Source: Escherichia marmotae
GTDB lineage: Bacteria > Pseudomonadota > Gammaproteobacteria > Enterobacterales > Enterobacteriaceae
Assembly: GCF_002900365.1 (NCBI RefSeq)
Contig: NZ_CP025979.1
Location: 1,798,001-1,862,000, forward strand
DNA: 64,000 nucleotides
Direction of reading: 5' to 3'
Shown here: piece by piece, positions 62,714 to 64,000 of the stretch
Numbering within the stretch: the stretch's first letter is position 1
Layout of the letters: every line of letters starts with the position of its first letter
Position numbers and translations under genes: made by a program
The notes under the pieces: generated by a model
Seen by the model: only the letters and a program-made list of their open reading frames with translations
Told to the model about the DNA's origin: nothing
Databases searched by the model: none

Positions 62714-62732
62714 AATGAAAATGAGAAGCATT
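62714..62732. promoter_or_regulatory. Second, weaker Fur-like site near fepB
   Basis: AATGAAAATGAGAAGCATT, a partial Fur match 29 bases before the fepB GTG start. The entC-fepB region is a known Fur-controlled bidirectional promoter in E. coli. Confidence 0.6.
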
Positions 62733-62760
62733 AACTTCACTAATAACAGGACGCTGATTC

Positions 62761-63717
62761 GTGAGACTCGCCCCGCTCTACCGTAAGACCCTTTTCTTAG
62801 CAGGACTTTTGCTTTCTGGAATATCCACAGTACAGGCCGCCGACTGGCCACGTCAGGTGACTGACAGCCGCGGCAGCCATACGCTGGAAAGCCAGCCACA
62901 GCGCATCGTCTCAACCAGCGTCACGCTGACGGGGTCGCTGCTGGCGATAGACGCTCCGGTGATTGCCAGTGGTGCAACTACGCCGAATAACCGCGTCGCG
63001 GACGACCAGGGATTCTTGCGCCAGTGGAGCGATGTTGCGAAGGAACGCAAACTGCAGCGCCTCTATATCGGAGAACCGAACGCCGAAGCGGTAGCCGCAC
63101 AAATGCCGGATCTGATTTTGATTAGCGCAACCGGCGGCGATTCTGCAATGCCACTGTACGATCAGCTTTCCACCATCGCGCCGACGTTAATTATCAATTA
63201 CGACGACAAAAGCTGGCAGTCGCTGTTAACGCAGTTAGGCGAAATTACCGGGCATGAGAAACAGGCGGCAGAAAGAATTGCGCAGTTTGATAAGCAACTG
63301 GCGGCAGCGAAAGAGCAAATCAAATTACCGCCGCAGCCGGTCACTGCCATTGTCTATACCGCCGCTGCACACAGTGCCAATCTCTGGACGCCGGAATCAG
63401 CACAAGGGCAGATGCTGGAACAACTCGGCTTTACGCTGGCGAAACTGCCTGCGGGCTTAAACGCCAGTCAAAGTCAGGGCAAACGCCATGACATCATTCA
63501 GCTTGGTGGAGAAAATCTGGCTGCCGGGTTAAACGGTGAGTCGCTGTTCCTGTTCGCCGGCGATCAGAAAGATGCCGATGCAATTTATGCTAATCCGCTG
63601 CTCGCGCACCTGCCTGCAGTACAGAACAAGCAGGTTTATGCACTGGGAACCGAGACGTTCCGTCTGGATTACTACAGCGCCATGCAAGTGCTGGAACGAC
63701 TTAAGGCGCTGTTCTAA
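62761..63717 (+). CDS. fepB: Ferric-enterobactin periplasmic binding protein FepB
   Basis: 318 residues starting with GTG 62761 after a CAGGA-type site (ACAGGACGCTGATTC). Signal peptide to about residue 26 (VQAADWP). Class III (TroA-like) binding protein for ferric enterobactin in FepBCDG uptake. Sequence such as RIVSTSVTLTGSLLAIDAPV follows the family. Divergent from entC with Fur control. Confidence 0.95.
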   Translation: MRLAPLYRKTLFLAGLLLSGISTVQAADWPRQVTDSRGSHTLESQPQRIVSTSVTLTGSLLAIDAPVIASGATTPNNRVADDQGFLRQWSDVAKERKLQRLYIGEPNAEAVAAQMPDLILISATGGDSAMPLYDQLSTIAPTLIINYDDKSWQSLLTQLGEITGHEKQAAERIAQFDKQLAAAKEQIKLPPQPVTAIVYTAAAHSANLWTPESAQGQMLEQLGFTLAKLPAGLNASQSQGKRHDIIQLGGENLAAGLNGESLFLFAGDQKDADAIYANPLLAHLPAVQNKQVYALGTETFRLDYYSAMQVLERLKALF

Positions 63718-63720
63718 GCA

Positions 63721-64000
63721 TTAACTGTCGGACGCTGCCGCTTGTGGTGGCGTCTGGCGAAAACGGCGCAACTCCACCAGCACCAGCAACAACAATACAC
63801 CGATAATCAACAAGCCAAAGCCACTGACGCTGGCGGATGTAACCGGTGTCATCATCGCCCCCAGACCGCCCAGCAACGCCGCACCAATCGCATCGCCCGT
63901 CACGTTCTGCGCCGTCCACAAACCGTTAATCCGCCCTAACATCGCTTCCGGAGTTTGCGTTTGCAGCATTGTATATTGCAGCAACGAACTGACCGCGCTC
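63721..64000 (-). CDS. entS: Enterobactin exporter EntS, C-terminal part
   Basis: The last 92 or so codons of entS, which continues past the window end (minus strand, stop at 63721-63723). MFS exporter of enterobactin across the inner membrane. Visible GRINGLWTAQNVTGDAIGAA and two terminal membrane helices (GFGLLIIGVLLLLVLVELRR). Three bases separate its stop from that of the convergent fepB. Confidence 0.93.
   Translation of the reverse strand, partial: SAVSSLLQYTMLQTQTPEAMLGRINGLWTAQNVTGDAIGAALLGGLGAMMTPVTSASVSGFGLLIIGVLLLLVLVELRRFRQTPPQAAASDS

Overview
The window is chromosomal DNA of Escherichia coli (or a Shigella, which is the same species genomically). Proteins such as LeuS, LipA, AhpC, CitF, CstA and EntE read almost residue for residue like the E. 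coli K-12 proteins as I remember them. Gene order is the K-12 entS-to-ybeX segment in reverse orientation. No database search was run, so identities rest on recognised sequence, motifs and gene order.

Layout. 1-5.4 kb: end of corC (ybeX), lnt, and the glutamate/aspartate ABC operon gltIJKL with the SroC RNA. 5.5-8.3 kb: a nested mobile element. IS4 has landed on the start codon of rihA, and an IS256-family IS1414 has landed inside IS4; the IS1414 transposase gene carries the complete astA (EAST1 toxin) frame. 8.3-15 kb: rihA, the Hsp70 hscC, its J-protein djlC, ybeU and ybeT, then a deletion scar with fragments of djlB and ybeQ (ybeR gone), then ybeL. 15-31 kb: housekeeping block leuS-lptE-holA-nadD-cobC, rsfS-rlmH-mrdA-mrdB-rlpA, dacA, ybeD-lipB, a decayed ybeF, lipA, tatE, an intact ybeM, crcB and cspE. 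31.8-32.3 kb: a heavily decayed pagP. 32.9-43.7 kb: anaerobic citrate fermentation, with dcuC, the DpiBA two-component system, citCDEFXG and citT. 43.8-48.5 kb: rna, rnk, a 29-codon predicted membrane peptide, uspG and the ahpCF peroxidase. 48.9-57.6 kb: dsbG, the LysR gene ybdO, the uncharacterised pair ybdN-ybdM, ybdL and hcxA on either side of MetJ boxes, ybdD and cstA. 57.7-64 kb: enterobactin genes entCEBAH, fepB, and the end of entS around Fur boxes.

The notable biology is in the accessory changes. They are an enterotoxin gene overprinted on a transposase, two nested transpositions that can be reconstructed base by base from their target duplications, and repeated gene loss at different stages of decay (ybeF, pagP, djlB/ybeR/ybeQ, and ybdR missing without visible trace). 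I found no CRISPR array, tRNA, rRNA or prophage. The best candidate for an unexplained system is the translationally overlapping pair ybdN (PAPS-reductase/PP-loop fold) and ybdM (ParB-like), preceded by its own LysR-type gene.
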